Shown: one piece after another, positions 8,551 through 17,322 of the stretch
How the letters are laid out: each line of letters begins with the position of its first letter
How positions within the stretch are numbered: the first letter of the stretch is position 1
The notes under the pieces: model-generated
Seen by the model: only the letters and a program-made list of their open reading frames with translations
Databases searched by the model: none
What the model was told of the DNA's origin: nothing
NCBI GenBank assembly: GCA_964019655.1
Contig: CAXHTR010000004.1
Location: forward strand, 992,001 to 1,056,000
Reading direction: 5' to 3'
DNA length: 64,000 bases
From: Perkinsela sp. pyNocScin1
Lineage: Eukaryota; Euglenozoa; Kinetoplastea; Prokinetoplastida; Perkinselidae
Position numbers and translations under genes: made by a program

Positions 8551-10230
8551 CTAATACCTGAAGTGGAAGTGGCAGAAGCGATAAAGCCACGTGCGCCACG
8601 GGCCGAGGTACAGGCTGATCCTCCGCCAGAGCGTCTCCATTGGGCTGAGCGGCCTGCCTGACCACAACCTGTCGATCGTTGCCTCGATGTCATCTGGGTG
8701 CACAATCGCGTCGTCGACGGCATCGAACTCACCGGGGCCCACCACCGCGCCGGACGTCTCGAGGCTGCGAATGTGCTTGCACTCCTCGTAGTCGCGTGCC
8801 TCCGGGTGCTCGCACTGGTACTTGTTGATCGGCACACGGTGCGCGGCGAGGTCGCTGAGGAGCTCGTCGACCTCCTCCCAGTAACTTTCCGCCTCGCGGT
8901 CGAGCCGGAGCTGCACGAGCGGCAGAAACGCGAACTGGCGCTCTGTGTACAGAAAGCGCACGACCTGGATGGGCGTATAGCGGTGCTCGAGGACGCACTT
9001 GTGGAGCGCGCGGCGGACGAGCTCGAACTGGTCAGTGACGAAGTCCTCGACGTTAAAACGCTTGAAAATGTCGTCGAAGAAGCCGCGGCTGATCTTGCGG
9101 ATGAGCGCGACGACAGGCTCGGCGAACTGGATGTTGCCGTACGGCAGGCGCAGGCGGCGCAGCGCGAGGTCAGTGAGCGGCGAGGGCTCCTCGTCCTCCG
9201 GCAGAATCAAGCTGTTGTGGACCGAATACAGCGCGGCCTTGTGGAACTTGTTCTCGAGGGGAACAATTTCGCGCCACGTGCTGTTGACCGCTCGGCGCAT
9301 GCACTGCCGGACGCGCTCGAGGTGGCCCGAGTGCAGCGCTCGTACGCGCCCGTACTTGAGGCCGTTGTACGACTTGCCGAGGAGCACCGCGAGGAGGAAC
9401 TGCGTCTGGCTTTCGATGATGCCGTCAGCGGGCTCGAGGGGCCGCGGGCTGCCGCCCGTCTCGCGCGGGCCGATGACGTACTCCTGGAGCACGCCGACGC
9501 CGAGCCGGCCGACGCTCACGACGACGGACGCGGGCACGCTGAACGTGACGCCGTGGCCGAGGCGCCGGAGCTTCTTGCTCATGTTGTAGCACATGTTCTC
9601 GCGGAGGGCGCCCGCGCCGGGCGGGAAGTGGCTCGCGTGCGCCCACTCGCCCGACTTGACCCACCACGCCTGCTTCTGCATCCACTTCGTGAAGCCCTTC
9701 GCGCCAATCTCGAGGTTCGCGGGCTTGAACGTCGCAACGGGCGTTGCGCGATGGCCCTCGAAGGGCGCGACGGAGTATATGACGTAGCAGATGCCCGGCA
9801 GGTAGTCGTGGTCGATCTCGACGTGGCTCGCCAGCGGGTCAGCGAGGAGCGCCTCGACTATCTTGAAAAGGTTGCGCTGCCGGGGGTCGAGCTCCTCGTT
9901 CTTGAAGGCGTCGAGGAGCCTGACGCGCTGGGGGCGGTGGAGGTTCGGGTTGACATCGACGGGCGCTACGGGGATCTTCGGCGGCTTGACCTCGTACTTG
10001 GCCCGCTCGTCGAGCAGGTGCGAGACGGAGAAGCCCTGCGCGCTCGTCAGGAACGCGTGCGTCGACTGCGGCCGCGACAGGCGGCCCTCGGCAGGGGGAT
10101 GCCGCTGTGGCGTCTCGCTCAGGTCGAACCCGACAGACGACTTGTGCCGCCGGAGCTTGCGCTGCGCTTTGGCGTCGCCATCGGGGCAGGCGATCCCAAA
10201 AATGCTCAGATAGACAGTAAAGCTGAGCAT
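8551..10230 (-). CDS. Unknown protein with suspected PI3/4-kinase-like fold
   Basis: A 559-aa protein I do not recognise with confidence. Features recalling the phosphatidylinositol 3/4-kinase-like family are a strand ending TPVATFKPANLEIG near residue 175 (compare the VFKP lysine of type II PI4 kinases), TFSVPASVVVSVG followed by GVLQEYVIG (compare VPxTxxV...GSLQxFV), and an acidic SLILPEDEEPSPL segment where an activation-loop IDH/LP motif would fall. The DRHxxN catalytic loop is not seen; the equivalent stretch reads GKSYNGLKYGRV. The N-terminus (MLSFTVYLSIFGIA) is hydrophobic, and many aromatics lie at the C-end. A long antisense frame covers this gene but has Val/Leu/Arg/Glu-biased shadow composition. 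The coding call is firm; the fold call is weak. Confidence 0.55.
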   Translation of the reverse strand: MLSFTVYLSIFGIACPDGDAKAQRKLRRHKSSVGFDLSETPQRHPPAEGRLSRPQSTHAFLTSAQGFSVSHLLDERAKYEVKPPKIPVAPVDVNPNLHRPQRVRLLDAFKNEELDPRQRNLFKIVEALLADPLASHVEIDHDYLPGICYVIYSVAPFEGHRATPVATFKPANLEIGAKGFTKWMQKQAWWVKSGEWAHASHFPPGAGALRENMCYNMSKKLRRLGHGVTFSVPASVVVSVGRLGVGVLQEYVIGPRETGGSPRPLEPADGIIESQTQFLLAVLLGKSYNGLKYGRVRALHSGHLERVRQCMRRAVNSTWREIVPLENKFHKAALYSVHNSLILPEDEEPSPLTDLALRRLRLPYGNIQFAEPVVALIRKISRGFFDDIFKRFNVEDFVTDQFELVRRALHKCVLEHRYTPIQVVRFLYTERQFAFLPLVQLRLDREAESYWEEVDELLSDLAAHRVPINKYQCEHPEARDYEECKHIRSLETSGAVVGPGEFDAVDDAIVHPDDIEATIDRLWSGRPLSPMETLWRRISLYLGPWRTWLYRFCHFHFRY

Positions 10231-10321
10231 TTTCAGAAAAGCATTTTGAAGAAAAGAAAATGGATAGATACGATAAAAATATGCTATTCACAAGAGCCAG
10301 TTCGCAGTATTCTACTCACAT

Positions 10322-11185
10322 TTACTTGGGGCACGCCTGCCACCACTTGTGGACGACTGTCCAGTTCACTGCGCGGAAGAAGTTAAGGACGTACTTTTTG
10401 ACATCGCTGCCGTAGTCCTGCATGTAGCTGTGCTCGAACATGTCGATGACGAGGAGCGGCACGTAGTCCATGGCGAGCGGCGTCGACCCCGGGGACGGCA
10501 GCGGCAGGACCTCGAACTTGTCGTCCTTCCACACGAGGAACACCCAGCCGCTCCCGCAGTGCTCGGCGATGCGCTCGCAGTGGCGGGTGAAAAGCGCTGT
10601 GAACTCGTCGATGGACCCGAAGCGCTCCTTGAGCGCCCCGCGGAGGTCCTGCGGGATGTTCGACCCGCCAGGCACGATGGACCGCCAGAAGAGGCAGTGA
10701 TGGAAGTGCTGCACGGCGGCGTGGTGGATGTCAATCTGCGTCACGTCCATCGCGCACTTTCGGAGGATGACGTCGAGCGGCTGCGCCTCCCACATCGTGC
10801 CGAGCACGCGCTCGTTGAGCGCATCGACCGCCGCGCTGTGGTGCTGGTGCAGATGCGTGCGGAGACTGTCCGCAGAGAAGAGCGGCCACACCCCTTCGGA
10901 GAGCGGGTAGTCGAGCTTGGGCAGAAAGTAAAAGCCTTTTTTGGCAAGGCTCTCTTCGGCGCGCACTGCCGCGCGGTGGAGGCCCCAGAAGCGTTCTGCG
11001 GATGCTCCCAGGTGGAAGACAGGAGCCCTCTCTGGTGTGCCCAGCGATGGGCGACGGACGAGCGTGCTGTTCAGCGCATCATCTCTTGGCTGCAGACGAC
11101 TGCTACCGGCGTACTCGTGGACAGAAGCGCTTTGCGTCGCGCAGCGGGGTGTATGGCGCAGTAAAAGTCGTCGGCCCTTTCGCAT
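10322..11185 (-). CDS. Iron-type superoxide dismutase-like protein, mitochondrial
   Basis: A 287-aa protein whose last about 200 residues align with Fe-SODs. The metal ligands are present: His in LRTHLHQHH, His in VQHFHHCLFW, and Asp/His in VIDMFEHSY. The Fe-type glutamine (AVQ) and the GSGWVFLVW strand are also kept. The active-site tyrosine (Tyr34 in the E. coli enzyme) is missing: the HHxxYV motif reads HHSAAV. About 85 N-terminal residues, rich in Arg and Ser and lacking acids at the start, look like a mitochondrial presequence. It may be an unusual dismutase. Kinetoplastid mitochondrial ribosomes also contain SOD-derived structural subunits (mS42/mS43), so a ribosomal role is a real alternative. 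Confidence 0.8.
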   Translation of the reverse strand: MRKGRRLLLRHTPRCATQSASVHEYAGSSRLQPRDDALNSTLVRRPSLGTPERAPVFHLGASAERFWGLHRAAVRAEESLAKKGFYFLPKLDYPLSEGVWPLFSADSLRTHLHQHHSAAVDALNERVLGTMWEAQPLDVILRKCAMDVTQIDIHHAAVQHFHHCLFWRSIVPGGSNIPQDLRGALKERFGSIDEFTALFTRHCERIAEHCGSGWVFLVWKDDKFEVLPLPSPGSTPLAMDYVPLLVIDMFEHSYMQDYGSDVKKYVLNFFRAVNWTVVHKWWQACPK

Positions 11186-11272
11186 TTGTACAGAAAATCA
11201 GGGAAGTCAAAGAAATATGCATAGAGTCCACAGATGGGCTGCTACCACTTAAGGCACAATGACACAATGAGA

Positions 11273-12769
11273 TCACCTTCTCCCTTCATCTGCTAGTTGT
11301 AGCATTTCGTGGACAGAGCGAACCTTTTCAGCTTTTTTGGAGTTTGCTGCACCGTTCCCTTTTTCGATGCTTTCGATGTGCTCCCATGCGCTGTAGCGAA
11401 CAAACTGCACGCGTCGCGCATCAAGGAGCTTTCGCAGTGGCTCGTGCATCTCGTCATCTTCTTCTGCGCTGCTCTGTACAGAATCGCTTGTAGAAAAGTT
11501 TTGCACCTGCTCACGGAGTATTTGCGCAGCAGTGACCTGTGCATCCCGCACAGCCCACGCAATGTCTCCTGCTGACCCCTCTTTAGCCCAACCAGCAACG
11601 TAAAGGTTCGAGTAGCCGTCGACCTTTCCGCTTGTGTGACACACATTGCCATTCGCATTGTATGGAACTCCGCTTACGCGGTGCGGCACAAAACCTGTCG
11701 ATATGATCGTGAGATCACCCTTGCTCGAGGCGCGCTTGGCAGTCTCCCGCCAGTGAGCCGCTGGTCCGCCGAATGGTGCGGCATCCGCAGCTACGGGCTG
11801 GCCCTCTACCTCCATCACGCTGAAGTCGACACCGTCTGGCCCGACTGACAACGGTTTTCTCCCGTACAGAAAATTGATATTCGTCGAAGTCCCTGCTTTG
11901 ACATACGCCCCAATGGCAGCGTCTGCCAGAAGCTGTATGATCCGCCGTTTCTGTAGCGGTACTGTGTCTTGCGCGTAGGTGAAGGGCGAGAGGCTGGCGG
12001 AGACGCTGGGCATCTGAAGAACTTCCCGGAGCTCTTTGATAGAGAAGCGGCTGTCGACGACGCCCCGGCGGGCAACAACGTCAATGTTCTTGATGCGCAT
12101 TTGTGAGAGCACTCCAAAAGCTTCTGCGTCAATATCTGTGCCGCGGAGTTTTTCTCTATCAGCGCACAGAATGCGGCAGATGTCGAGGGACACGTTGCCG
12201 TGACCGACGATGACGACGCTGGTCGCTTTTCGGAGTGAATCTTCGACCCGCTGGCGCGCAGTGCTCAGTGGGTGGCCATTGTACCAGTCCACGATGTCCT
12301 TCGCATAGAGAACGCCCTCGCCAGCAGTGCCTGGAACGTCGAGCCGCCTCGGCGTGTCGGCACCTGATGCGAGAACGACGATGTCATACATCTGACACAG
12401 CTCAGGGACAGTCACGTCTCTGCCGACCTCGACGTTCCCGAACCAGTGCACAAAATTCTTCGCCATGGCGTGGAATTTGGCCCCAACGTTCTTGATATCT
12501 TCGTGGTCAGGCGCCACGCCATAGCGCACAAGCCCAAAGGGCACCGGCAGTTTCTCGAGCATGTCGATGTGGAGTTTCTTGAGCGTTTGCGAGACGGCGT
12601 CCTGCTTGGCGTGTGTCTCCCGTACGCGCTCGTACATCCGGCGGAACACATCCGCGACGTAGAATCCCGAGGGCCCTGACCCTACAATGCACATGGAAAG
12701 GCATTTCATACTTTTAAAAAACTGCAGAAAGTCTGGATGATCACGCCGTATAGGCTGATGACGAGACAT
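11273..12769 (-). CDS. NADPH:adrenodoxin (ferredoxin) oxidoreductase
   Basis: A 498-aa flavoprotein of the adrenodoxin reductase family (FDXR/Arh1), which passes electrons from NADPH via FAD to mitochondrial ferredoxin for Fe-S cluster assembly and haem A synthesis. The FAD-binding GSGPSG lies near residue 31, followed by the family motif LPVPFGLVRYGVAPDH. The NADPH-binding glycine motif is VGHGNVSLD, with RRG nearby for the phosphate. The C-terminal family motif GWAKEGSAGDIAW is also present. The first 25 residues could be a short targeting sequence. Length fits the family. Its stop lies 87 nt from the start of the SOD-like gene. Confidence 0.93.
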   Translation of the reverse strand: MSRHQPIRRDHPDFLQFFKSMKCLSMCIVGSGPSGFYVADVFRRMYERVRETHAKQDAVSQTLKKLHIDMLEKLPVPFGLVRYGVAPDHEDIKNVGAKFHAMAKNFVHWFGNVEVGRDVTVPELCQMYDIVVLASGADTPRRLDVPGTAGEGVLYAKDIVDWYNGHPLSTARQRVEDSLRKATSVVIVGHGNVSLDICRILCADREKLRGTDIDAEAFGVLSQMRIKNIDVVARRGVVDSRFSIKELREVLQMPSVSASLSPFTYAQDTVPLQKRRIIQLLADAAIGAYVKAGTSTNINFLYGRKPLSVGPDGVDFSVMEVEGQPVAADAAPFGGPAAHWRETAKRASSKGDLTIISTGFVPHRVSGVPYNANGNVCHTSGKVDGYSNLYVAGWAKEGSAGDIAWAVRDAQVTAAQILREQVQNFSTSDSVQSSAEEDDEMHEPLRKLLDARRVQFVRYSAWEHIESIEKGNGAANSKKAEKVRSVHEMLQLADEGRR

Positions 12770-12789
12770 TTAATTCGACTCGCATCGTA

Positions 12790-14334
12790 TTAACAGTCGG
12801 CTGGGGTCAACGAATCTGTGATCACGCGGTCGACGCCGAGCACCTGCTGCTTCTGGGCAAATGCGCACTCATTGTTGCGGTCGCCGTATGTCCAAAGCAC
12901 CTTGCCATGGTCGTGAAGGTAGGCCACGCAGTCCGGGGCTTTTTCGACCCACGAGCACTCGCACACAATACCATCGAGGCCGGCTATTCGGACGAACATT
13001 GCTGCTGCGAAGATGGACGGCGTTTGCACTCCCTCGCCCTCCTCCATTATGAGAAAGAGCACCGGGTAGCGCTGCTGCTTCGCCTTCAAGAGGAGGCAGA
13101 TCTCCGGCGAGAACGAGGAGAACACGATGTCTCGCTCGCAGGCGTGCTCGAAGGTTTCCTCGAGGATAGCGTCGACATACGCGTTGCGGTCAGCGAACAC
13201 AGTGTGGCCCATAAGGTCCCTTTCCTCCGCAAAGAACGGGTATTTGACCTCGACGTTGAAGCCGATGCGCCGCGACGTCATGAGCAGGACCTGTGCGTAG
13301 AGCGGCAGCTTCGTGAATCGCTCGATCGAGGCGCGCAGCCGTTGTCGCATGCGAAGCGGCGAGATGTACCCGAGGACACTCTGGAGCCCGTCAAACAGCG
13401 TCTGTGAGAAGGTGCGCTGCGGTTTCGGGCATTTTTTGTACAGTGTCATATCCTTTGATTTAAGAATACACACGGGCACACGGACTGGCGTCTTGTTGTG
13501 GTGCGCTGTGACACAGAAGTCGTGGAAGATGACAGGTATACCGTCATTGGCAATCTGCACATCGAGCTCGACCATCGAATATCCGCTAGAGCCGCCCCTC
13601 TCGAACGCCTTGACAGTGTTCTCTAAGGGCTCATCGAGACTGACCTGTGTGTTTGCCCGCTTCCATTCGTCTGCACCGCATCCCCTATGTCCGATAAAGA
13701 AGCTGTCTTTAGCACTTAGATAATTGGATTTTTCATCGCGTCGGGCGTTTTGTATCTTTGATGGGTACGGGAGAATACACAACGCGCTGAACGAAAGTGT
13801 TCCGATTGAAACATATGCGTCCGCCTCGTGCATAATCGGTACAGTTTGGAGCCGCAGGTCATCGCTGACGTGCACCACAGCACTGCCCACGAGCACCAGG
13901 AGAATCTCATCGGTATTCAAAGAGAAGCGAATGACGTCATCAAACTGTGCTTCGCCTTTGGGGTCTATGCGAGCAAAAATCTGGGCGTGCAGCATCTGGT
14001 GGCTGTCTACAGAGTCCCATCTGAGCTGGGCGAACTCGTCGGTGCGAAAGTATGCGCCTGGTGTATTGACTCCAAGCGATCGGTATGTCGTGTCAGCTTT
14101 CCCGAATGTATGCATTTCAAGCTCGCCCTGGCTTTTGAGTTCGAAAGAGAGGTAAATACTTGCTGCATCAAGTGTATCGCCATGCATCTCCCGAAGCACT
14201 GCAAACTTTCCTTCGCCCGCGCAGTTTGCCAATGAAACGGATGCACAGTGGTACTTTTCCGCGGGGTCATTGGTGTAGCTGCGGTGTGCCCCGTTGAAAG
14301 TCACAATGTATGTTGCAGCTGACTTCTGCGGCAT
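12790..14334 (-). CDS. Glycerophosphodiester phosphodiesterase (GDE1/GPCPD1-like)
   Basis: A 514-aa protein. The C-terminal about 300 residues form a GDPD barrel: FIGHRGCG near residue 216, ENTVKAFERG, then VELDVQIANDGIPVIFHDF, which supply the catalytic His, the metal-binding Glu/Asp and the second His. It should hydrolyse glycerophosphodiesters such as glycerophosphocholine to glycerol-3-phosphate plus alcohol. The N-terminal about 200 residues are beta-rich, as in eukaryotic GPCPD1-type enzymes that carry an N-terminal beta-sandwich; I do not see clear starch-binding tryptophans. No signal peptide, so probably cytosolic. The stop lies only 20 nt from the start of the adrenodoxin reductase gene. 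Confidence 0.88.
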   Translation of the reverse strand: MPQKSAATYIVTFNGAHRSYTNDPAEKYHCASVSLANCAGEGKFAVLREMHGDTLDAASIYLSFELKSQGELEMHTFGKADTTYRSLGVNTPGAYFRTDEFAQLRWDSVDSHQMLHAQIFARIDPKGEAQFDDVIRFSLNTDEILLVLVGSAVVHVSDDLRLQTVPIMHEADAYVSIGTLSFSALCILPYPSKIQNARRDEKSNYLSAKDSFFIGHRGCGADEWKRANTQVSLDEPLENTVKAFERGGSSGYSMVELDVQIANDGIPVIFHDFCVTAHHNKTPVRVPVCILKSKDMTLYKKCPKPQRTFSQTLFDGLQSVLGYISPLRMRQRLRASIERFTKLPLYAQVLLMTSRRIGFNVEVKYPFFAEERDLMGHTVFADRNAYVDAILEETFEHACERDIVFSSFSPEICLLLKAKQQRYPVLFLIMEEGEGVQTPSIFAAAMFVRIAGLDGIVCECSWVEKAPDCVAYLHDHGKVLWTYGDRNNECAFAQKQQVLGVDRVITDSLTPADC

Positions 14335-14494
14335 TTGTATTCGTAATATGTGTACTAGAAGCTTATATGTAAGTGAAAAAGCTCAAAAGCACGCGAATGA
14401 AATTTTCATATCAGCCCTGCGGGGAATATATTTAAATGCAATGTACGGTTATGAATATCGGAGCCCAGTTGGAACACATGTCCAGTGCAAGAAT

Positions 14495-15379
14495 TTAGCT
14501 TGAATGGTTGATGAGGTCGTCAAGCATTTCCATGTTGAAGTAGGGTTTCAGCGAGGTGTCGGGCGGCAAGGGGGGTGACGCGGGCGTCGGGGATTTCGCG
14601 GGGTGCGCTTTTTCATTGGGACTATCAATCGAAAGCGTGCTAAGGCGCGCGGCAGATGTCTCGATCTCAGAATCGCTCGGCGCTTCTGGTGGTGCGATGT
14701 TTCGAACACTCGAGCTCACATTTTGCATCCATATGCGGACGCCGAAGATCTTGTAAAGCTCACGCACGAGAACGCGGAAGTCTATCGGGGCGACAGAGCG
14801 GAAGAAGAACGTCACTTTGTTACGGTCGAACTGAAACTCACATCCGATGATGTCGCAGCCGAGGTTGAGCTCGATGGCTTTTTCTGCGCAAACGCGGTGT
14901 GCGTGGAGCTCGAGGTACTTGAGGTCTTCGAGAGAGCGTCGGTCAGCTTCCGTGGCAACGCGCACGACTTTGCCAAGCTTTTCGCCAGGTGCGCGATACT
15001 CTTCCATCACTTCACCCGCGCAGGCACTGTCGAGGAACAATGCAGCGGTGTCTGCATCGTGGGAGAGCGCGACGATCTTTCCGCAGCGCTCGCCACGGTC
15101 GCATTCGACGACGATGTACTCACCGAGCGATACAGGAAACGGGCACACGGCCTTAAAGAGACAGGACTTGAACGCGACAGTGATGTTTTGTACGTGCGGC
15201 TTCGGCTTCTCAGGCGTTGTCTGTACAACTTCGATGTGATTTGTTGGCATATTTTTGCGGCTCGTGCTGAGGTTCGTTTTATCGCGCAGAACACTGAGTG
15301 GAGGTGCATTTCCAAAAGATTTTCCGTTACGGTGCATCTCAGGAGCAATAAATGGCTTTTGTTCGAAATTGAGTTTCAT
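14495..15379 (-). CDS. PSP1 C-terminal domain protein
   Basis: A 294-aa protein with a PSP1-type domain over about residues 55-205: LGEYIVVECDRGERCGKIV, LKYLELHAHRVCAEKAIELNL, IIGCEFQFDRNKVTFFFRS and IDFRVLVRELYKIFGVRIWM. This domain occurs in bacterial YaaT and in several kinetoplastid RNA-associated proteins; its molecular role is poorly defined, with links to RNA regulation and replication. The C-terminal 80 residues are low-complexity Ser/Pro with a short acidic or hydrophobic tail. A long open frame on the opposite strand is a shadow. Confidence 0.85.
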   Translation of the reverse strand: MKLNFEQKPFIAPEMHRNGKSFGNAPPLSVLRDKTNLSTSRKNMPTNHIEVVQTTPEKPKPHVQNITVAFKSCLFKAVCPFPVSLGEYIVVECDRGERCGKIVALSHDADTAALFLDSACAGEVMEEYRAPGEKLGKVVRVATEADRRSLEDLKYLELHAHRVCAEKAIELNLGCDIIGCEFQFDRNKVTFFFRSVAPIDFRVLVRELYKIFGVRIWMQNVSSSVRNIAPPEAPSDSEIETSAARLSTLSIDSPNEKAHPAKSPTPASPPLPPDTSLKPYFNMEMLDDLINHSS

Positions 15380-15474
15380 TCGACTGGAGTAAATAGCAGA
15401 AAGAAAAGTTTATTTGGGAATGCCTCTGAGATGATCACTGATGACGCAGTGGAAGATTATCTATTTACACGAAG

Positions 15475-17004
15475 CTAGATACCGAGTGGCTCCATCTTCG
15501 ACCCCGGGCGTCCAGGGTAGACCAAAACGTTGGCCACGAAGACACCTATCGAGATCGAAATTGCGACAGTTATCACGGAAATAGCGATGGAACCAGTCTC
15601 ACCGCCCTCCTCGCCGCCGACGAGGGACAACGCAGCCCCGCGGACACTCAGACCTCCAGGCACGAGAAGGAGAAGCCCAGAGAGAATGGGGATGAGGCTT
15701 GGCTTGCGGTTGTAAATTGTGAAGAGGTGGCCGACGAGCGCGATGACAAGAGACGCCAGCGTAATTGTCATCTCTCTCGTAAAGTTCATGGATACGCACG
15801 TGGTGTACATCAGCCACCCGGCGGTTCCTGTAACTATCTGGCTGAACCAGTGCCCGGATGAGCTATTGACGAGGAAAGTCGAGCTGAAGCTGAGCACAGG
15901 GAAAACTGCAGCGGAGTGCCACCGGTTGAGCGTCATGGGATGGCACTGCATGAGGTCAGCGGACGGGCTATCGTGGATATGAAAGGCGATCTGGGACCCC
16001 ATGGAGATGCCGATGGCGAGCAAAATGGTCGTGAAGAAAGAATTGACCATGCGGGCCGTGCCCGCGACGATCTGGCTCTGTGAGATCTCGATTGCACCGA
16101 GGGTAATGCCGAGACCGGGAAGAATGCACAGAATCGATGACACGACGGTCGGGTAGAAACAGATGGATGGGTCGACGTAGATCTGGAGCATGCGCACTGC
16201 GAAGCTGTTGAATACGCATGAGAAAAATCCGTTGAGCTGCTTGAGCTTTGGTGATATCATGTTTTCAAGCCGGAGCTGGCACAAGCCAGTGAACGTTCCG
16301 AGCACCGCCGACGTCACACCGTCGCGCCAGCCGCCGTTGAAGAGAACGGGCGCGGAAAGCCCATGCGAGATGCTGTGCATGACGAGGAGCACCGGCAGCG
16401 ACCACGGGTCGGGCGACACCATGATTCGGTCGAGCTCGGCAATGCCCTCGCTTAGGTTGCTCCCAGCGTACTGTCCAGCGGCGCACCGGCGTGCAACAAT
16501 GTCAACAAGCTCAAGCTTCTTGAGGTTGTTGCCGTTGTACGTTGTCTGGAACACAGTCTCGTTCGTGTCTTGCGACGTGAACGTCGCGATCATGAAGCTC
16601 GGCAGGGATTTGATATTGAGTTGCATGCCGAGGCCTTCGGCGGCACGGCGGGTACTCTCCTCGATGTTGTGCGCTGGGCTGCCGTAGTACTGGTAGAGTT
16701 GTGCCAGCCGAATCAAAAAGTAGCCTTTCTTCGACGTTCGCTTACGGCTGTCGCGGTACTCATCAAGCGGCGGCTCAATCTCAACGTATGCAGGTGGGTG
16801 AAGGTCACTCGTAAGCTGCGATCCCGAGGTTGCGTCCGTCTGTGATATGGCGTCCTCGAAGCTTGGTGACCGCTTTGCGTCTAAGTTGAGCGATGGCAAC
16901 CGCGGAGAAAGTGGGTTGAACGGCACTTTTGTCGGCGAGCTTCCCTTAATCAAACGCTTCGCGCGGGGGCTCAGTCGAGTAGACTTCGTCGACGTCGCAG
17001 ACAT
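15475..17004 (-). CDS. ThrE-family multi-pass membrane protein
   Basis: A 509-aa protein of the ThrE/DUF1212 superfamily (bacterial threonine/serine exporter; fungal Prm10-like). After a polar about 90-residue N-terminus comes the conserved cytoplasmic part (LAQLYQYYGSPAHNIEESTRRAAEGLG, residues about 98-125). About nine or ten hydrophobic helices fill residues about 195-500, including GLSAPVLFNGGWRDG and LIPILSGLLLLVPGGLSVRG. That order, soluble ThrE domain then paired helix bundles, matches single-chain eukaryotic members. It probably moves amino acids or related small solutes across an internal or plasma membrane; substrate not deducible. Confidence 0.87.
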   Translation of the reverse strand: MSATSTKSTRLSPRAKRLIKGSSPTKVPFNPLSPRLPSLNLDAKRSPSFEDAISQTDATSGSQLTSDLHPPAYVEIEPPLDEYRDSRKRTSKKGYFLIRLAQLYQYYGSPAHNIEESTRRAAEGLGMQLNIKSLPSFMIATFTSQDTNETVFQTTYNGNNLKKLELVDIVARRCAAGQYAGSNLSEGIAELDRIMVSPDPWSLPVLLVMHSISHGLSAPVLFNGGWRDGVTSAVLGTFTGLCQLRLENMISPKLKQLNGFFSCVFNSFAVRMLQIYVDPSICFYPTVVSSILCILPGLGITLGAIEISQSQIVAGTARMVNSFFTTILLAIGISMGSQIAFHIHDSPSADLMQCHPMTLNRWHSAAVFPVLSFSSTFLVNSSSGHWFSQIVTGTAGWLMYTTCVSMNFTREMTITLASLVIALVGHLFTIYNRKPSLIPILSGLLLLVPGGLSVRGAALSLVGGEEGGETGSIAISVITVAISISIGVFVANVLVYPGRPGSKMEPLGI

Positions 17005-17055
17005 GATGAGATTGAGAGCTATAAAAATTGGTAGATTTAGAAGCTTAAGAATTTT

Positions 17056-17211
17056 TCAGAAGGTGGAACCTATTCTTACCGCATCACGCTTCGCCTTGCG
17101 CAGATGCATACCGCGCTCATTGATACACTTCACCATGCCGCTTTGAATCAGATACAACGTCTTTAGTTGGAGAGAGTTGGGCTTAATAAGCACCCCATCG
17201 TCATCGAACAT
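17056..17211 (-). CDS. Small ORF, 51 aa, unknown
   Basis: A short frame in the 318-bp gap between the ThrE-family and Era-like genes, same strand as both. It begins MFDDDGVLIKPNSLQLKTLY and ends in a basic segment (HLRKAKRDAVRIGSTF). Upstream of the ATG the same frame reads LRSLNLNYC back to a stop, so this could be either a small protein with a Leu-rich centre or the remnant of an LRR repeat. A TAG/CAG pair about 35 nt upstream could serve as acceptor. The gap is longer than neighbouring spacers, which makes a real gene plausible. Confidence 0.4.
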   Translation of the reverse strand: MFDDDGVLIKPNSLQLKTLYLIQSGMVKCINERGMHLRKAKRDAVRIGSTF

Positions 17212-17322
17212 ACAATAATTCAGATTTAGACTCCGGAGACACTGCTAGTTCTACGAGTGACCGTGTGCCCATCAGCTTGTCTTTTCCAAAGTAGAGCGTA
17301 GTAAGATTTTTTCGAAGTTCTC

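Noticed and set aside
8698-10386. 562-codon frame on the + strand opposite the lipid-kinase-like gene
   Set aside because: Composition (Val/Leu/Ala/Arg/Asp/Glu/His) is that of an antisense shadow of a GC-rich gene; the minus-strand protein has patterned motifs and aromatic residues.
10349-11164. 271-codon + frame opposite the SOD-like gene
   Set aside because: The minus strand encodes clear SOD metal-ligand motifs.
14603-15478. 291-codon + frame opposite the PSP1 gene
   Set aside because: The minus strand carries the PSP1 domain; the + frame lacks any recognisable domain.
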